Source: Ruminococcus sp. (GTDB taxonomy: Bacteria > Bacillota > Clostridia > Oscillospirales > Ruminococcaceae). From it: a DNA stretch of 64,000 nt. The position numbers were made by a program, and so were the translations under genes. The first letter of the stretch is position 1, and the number at the start of each line of letters is the position of its first letter. Shown in pieces: positions 61,635-64,000 of the stretch. Location of the stretch: assembly GCA_017529875.1 (NCBI GenBank), contig JAFXNC010000006.1, forward strand, positions 1 through 64,000, in the 5' to 3' direction. The notes under the pieces are model-generated. The model did no database searches. It saw nothing but the letters and a program-made list of their open reading frames with translations, and was not told the origin of the DNA.

Positions 61635-62873
61635 ATGGCATTACACACACTTGGGGAGATCTATACTCCCGATGCGCTGGAGATGCAAAAGGAGCGTTAT
61701 GCTCAGGCGGCAGCGGAGTTTGAAAGGCTTTACGGCACCAAGCCCCTGCGGTTTTTCTCAGCACCCGGACGCACCGAGGTCGGAGGCAACCATACCGACC
61801 ACAACCACGGCAGAGTTCTTGCGGCAGGAGTATCCCTTGACGTTATCGCGGCAGTTATACCTACTGACGACGGCATCGTAGAGGTGAAGTCAGCGGGCTT
61901 TCCTCTTGACACAGTTGATCTGTCCGACCTGACTGTTCATGACGACGAGCTCAACACCTCTGCCTCGCTGATCAGAGGCGTTGCAGCGGGCTTTTCAAAG
62001 AACGGTCACAAGATCGGCGGGTTCAAGGCTTACACCACCTCGAATGTGCTGAAAGGCTCGGGGCTCTCGTCTTCGGCGGCCTTTGAGGTGCTCATAGGCA
62101 ATATCCTTAACGGCCTTTACAACGAGCACAGCGTTTCGGCTGTTGAGATAGCACAGCTTTCCCAGTACGCCGAGAATGTGTATTTCGGCAAGCCCTCGGG
62201 TCTTATGGATCAGATGGCTTCTTCGGTGGGCGGGTTTATCACCATTGATTTTGCTGATCCTGCTCAGCCGGTCATTGATTCTATTGATTTTGACTTTGCA
62301 TCCTCGGGACACCGCCTCTGCATCGTTGATACCAAGGGCAGCCACGCCGATCTCACCCCCGAATATGCTGCCGTGCCTCAGGAGATGAAGGCAGTGGCAC
62401 AGTTCTTCGGCAAGGAAGTCCTCCGCGAGGTAGACAAGGACACACTTGTCAGCAACATCACTGCTATCCGCGAAAAGCTGGGCGACAGAGCCGTGCTCCG
62501 TGCTCTGCATTTCATTGATGAGAACGAGAGAGTGCTGCGTGAGTCGGACGCCCTTGTGAACAAGGATTTTGATACCTTCCTTGATGTTGTTAAGGAGTCG
62601 GGCAGATCATCATATATGTATCTGCAAAATGTGTTCGCAGCCAGCGACCCTACACATCAGGGGCTCTCCCTGGCGCTTTGGCTGGCCTCCGATGTGCTGG
62701 GTGACAGAGGTGCCTGCCGTGTGCATGGCGGCGGATTTGCGGGCACCATACAGGCTTTCGTGCCCGAAGACCTTGCTGAAAAGTTCGTGTCGGTCGTAGG
62801 AGGCGTGTTCGGTGAGGGCAGCTGCTATATGCTCTCCATTAGGCCCTTCGGCGGCACCGAGGTCAAGCTCTGA
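61635..62873 (+). CDS. Galactokinase-family (GHMP) sugar kinase
   Basis: The 412-residue protein has the three GHMP motifs: APGRTEVGGNHTDHNHG (galactokinase signature, about 43-59), LKGSGLSSSAAFEVLIG (phosphate loop, about 138-154) and CRVHGGGFAGTIQAF (about 360-374). The normal signature is GRVNLIGEHTDYN; GGNHTDH with Asn for Glu is typical for a clostridial galactokinase branch. Galactose is the likely substrate, but N-acetylgalactosamine or other sugars are possible. No galT or galE is adjacent. GGAGG is 9 bases before the ATG. Confidence 0.88.
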   Translation: MALHTLGEIYTPDALEMQKERYAQAAAEFERLYGTKPLRFFSAPGRTEVGGNHTDHNHGRVLAAGVSLDVIAAVIPTDDGIVEVKSAGFPLDTVDLSDLTVHDDELNTSASLIRGVAAGFSKNGHKIGGFKAYTTSNVLKGSGLSSSAAFEVLIGNILNGLYNEHSVSAVEIAQLSQYAENVYFGKPSGLMDQMASSVGGFITIDFADPAQPVIDSIDFDFASSGHRLCIVDTKGSHADLTPEYAAVPQEMKAVAQFFGKEVLREVDKDTLVSNITAIREKLGDRAVLRALHFIDENERVLRESDALVNKDFDTFLDVVKESGRSSYMYLQNVFAASDPTHQGLSLALWLASDVLGDRGACRVHGGGFAGTIQAFVPEDLAEKFVSVVGGVFGEGSCYMLSIRPFGGTEVKL

Positions 62874-62901
62874 ATGAAATTTGAAAGGAACGTAGATCGT
62901 T

Positions 62902-63483
62902 ATGAAGATGAGTAAGCTCGCCCTTGCCAAAAAGCAGATCAAAGAAATGACCAGGCGGGGAGTCAAAGTGCGCTTTGTCTCCTGCGGCAAGGTGCTGATA
63001 GACGGGCTGCCGTTTTCCTTTTCCGTAGCCAGCGGCGGTGAGCCCTCGCAGAAGGGGGTAGTTGTTTCTTTCTCAGGGGAACCTGTTGAGAACGGCACCC
63101 TTACTCTCGGCACGATCGAGATGCGATATTCCCGCAGCGGCAGGGCTCACTCCGAGACCAAAAAGCTTGTCCGCATTGAAAAGAGCGACGGCAAGCACAT
63201 CTATCAGGCAAAGTTCCCCTCTGCATCACTGGAGGACTATCAGCCCACCGGCAAGAAGGCTGACAGCGAGATGTTCCTTGCTGATATAACTTCGGCTTAC
63301 ACCTTCAAGGTCACGCCGACTTTCAAGGAGCCCAAGGACGCCGAGGTCATGGTGACGGTCTACCCCATAGCAGACCCGCTGGCAGGGCTGGCAGTGGAGT
63401 GGCGGGACTGCACCTCGGACAAGGACTGGTTCGAGCATAACCCCGACGCTTTCAGGCAGACATCCAAACGCAAGTCAAAGTAA
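62902..63483 (+). CDS. Hypothetical protein between galK-like and trmB
   Basis: The 193-residue protein looks like a soluble beta-rich protein with a basic N-terminus (MSKLALAKKQIKEMTRRGVK) and a C-terminus ending in DWFEHNPDAFRQ and a basic tail. No family was recognised. There is no signal peptide. The ribosome site AAAGGA is rather far from ATG 62902 and from ATG 62908. It lies 28 bp after the kinase gene and 12 bp before trmB on the same strand. Confidence 0.7.
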   Translation: MKMSKLALAKKQIKEMTRRGVKVRFVSCGKVLIDGLPFSFSVASGGEPSQKGVVVSFSGEPVENGTLTLGTIEMRYSRSGRAHSETKKLVRIEKSDGKHIYQAKFPSASLEDYQPTGKKADSEMFLADITSAYTFKVTPTFKEPKDAEVMVTVYPIADPLAGLAVEWRDCTSDKDWFEHNPDAFRQTSKRKSK

Positions 63484-63495
63484 GGAGACATACCC

Positions 63496-64000
63496 ATGCG
63501 AATGAGAAGAAAAAAACACCTTGAGGAACGCCTTGCGGACTGCGGTGATATGATAATCTATATGGACAGGGCGGACAGGAACTATCAGGTCAAGGACAAC
63601 AAGGAGCTGATAGACTGTGAGGCGCTGTTCGGCAACTCAAATCCTGTGGAAATGGAGATAGGCTGCGGAAAGGGGCAGTTCATCTGCGAGCTTGCTCAGC
63701 GCAGGCCCGATGTAAACTACCTTGCAGTGGAGAAGTCCAGCAACGTGGTAGTCGATGCCGCGGAGAAGGCTTTGTCGCTGGGGATCAAAAATGTGCGCTT
63801 TATGCGGGGCGGGGCTGAGTATCTTGAATGTTTCGTGCCCGCCGGGATCGTTGAGCGGATATACCTGAATTTCAGCTGCCCATTCCCGAAGAAGTCCTAT
63901 GCCTCCCACAGGCTCACAAACCGGAGATTTCTTGCTATCTACGATGTGCTGCTGAAACCTCACAGTGAGATCTGGCAGAAGACCGACAACCGAAACTTCT
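63496..64000 (+). CDS. trmB: tRNA (guanine-N7-)-methyltransferase, cut by the window end
   Basis: The frame is open to the end of the window (168 codons seen; the family is about 210-220). It shows MEIGCGKGQFICELA (SAM motif, about 53-67), LAVEKSSNVV with the acidic SAM contact, and NFSCPFPKKSYASHRLTN (about 122-139). The last motif is normally NFSDPWPK, in which the Asp is the proposed catalytic residue; here Cys replaces Asp and Phe replaces Trp. TrmB makes m7G46 in tRNA variable loops. AAGGAG is 8 bases before ATG 63496. Confidence 0.93.
   Translation, partial: MRMRRKKHLEERLADCGDMIIYMDRADRNYQVKDNKELIDCEALFGNSNPVEMEIGCGKGQFICELAQRRPDVNYLAVEKSSNVVVDAAEKALSLGIKNVRFMRGGAEYLECFVPAGIVERIYLNFSCPFPKKSYASHRLTNRRFLAIYDVLLKPHSEIWQKTDNRNF

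Overview
The window looks like a chromosomal segment of a Gram-positive Clostridia member, most likely Ruminococcaceae and close to Ruminococcus. The reasons are a moderately GC-rich, compact genome, secreted proteins with long Thr-rich linkers, GGAGG ribosome sites, Bacillota gene orders (yicC-remA-gmk-rpoZ-priA-def-fmt-rsmB-rlmN-prpC-prkC-rsgA-thiN-spoVM) and sporulation proteins SpoVM and SpoVS. The genus is an inference. No rRNA or CRISPR array was seen. There is one tRNA gene, tRNA-Arg(ACG).

Layout. 1-3.9 kb is accessory DNA: the 3' part of a large serine recombinase, a relic of a tyrosine integrase, and two AT-rich cargo genes (an Ada-like zinc membrane protein and a DUF4236 protein). 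It ends close to tRNA-Arg. 4.5-8.0 kb holds a GH31 alpha-xylosidase/alpha-glucosidase and nadA, both leftward. 8.1-15.0 kb is the most striking locus: a consensus promoter, a cobalamin riboswitch with an intrinsic terminator, a 95-aa protein with an HNH-associated-repeat-like motif, a sortase-type surface protein joining a transcobalamin-like DUF4430 domain to an alpha/alpha prenyltransferase-like domain, a second membrane-tethered DUF4430 protein, an EcfT subunit, and one polypeptide fusing two ECF ATPases to an S component. Together these read as a vitamin B12 capture-and-import operon. 15.0-16.9 kb is an ECF sigma factor with its putative anti-sigma protein. 17-31.4 kb is the long housekeeping series named above, ending in a 29-codon spoVM.

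31.4-31.9 kb has no protein gene but carries two tandem, related small-RNA genes on the minus strand, each with a -10 box, an identical 24-bp upstream element and a terminator. 32-37.4 kb has a two-component system, a free-standing MetH reactivation protein and MetH (a B12 enzyme, so a consumer of what the 8-15 kb operon would import). 37.5-44.7 kb is addB-addA. 44.9-50.1 kb has gdhA, purA and a GH3 beta-glucosidase. 50.3-51.7 kb is a CapA-like lipoprotein. 51.8-56.9 kb is a tight leftward operon (small membrane protein, recD2, ymdB, spoVS, ABC ATPase, ABC permease). 57-58.7 kb is rsmD-coaD plus a coiled-coil protein. 58.9-60.8 kb is a DUF1836 regulator, a DUF6440 protein and an SPFH/prohibitin protein. 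60.9-64 kb has a flavodoxin-fold reductase, a galactokinase-family enzyme, an unknown protein and the start of trmB, cut by the window end.

Starts were often moved inward from the longest open frame where a Shine-Dalgarno sequence decided the case. All functional calls rest on motifs read by eye. No database search was run.
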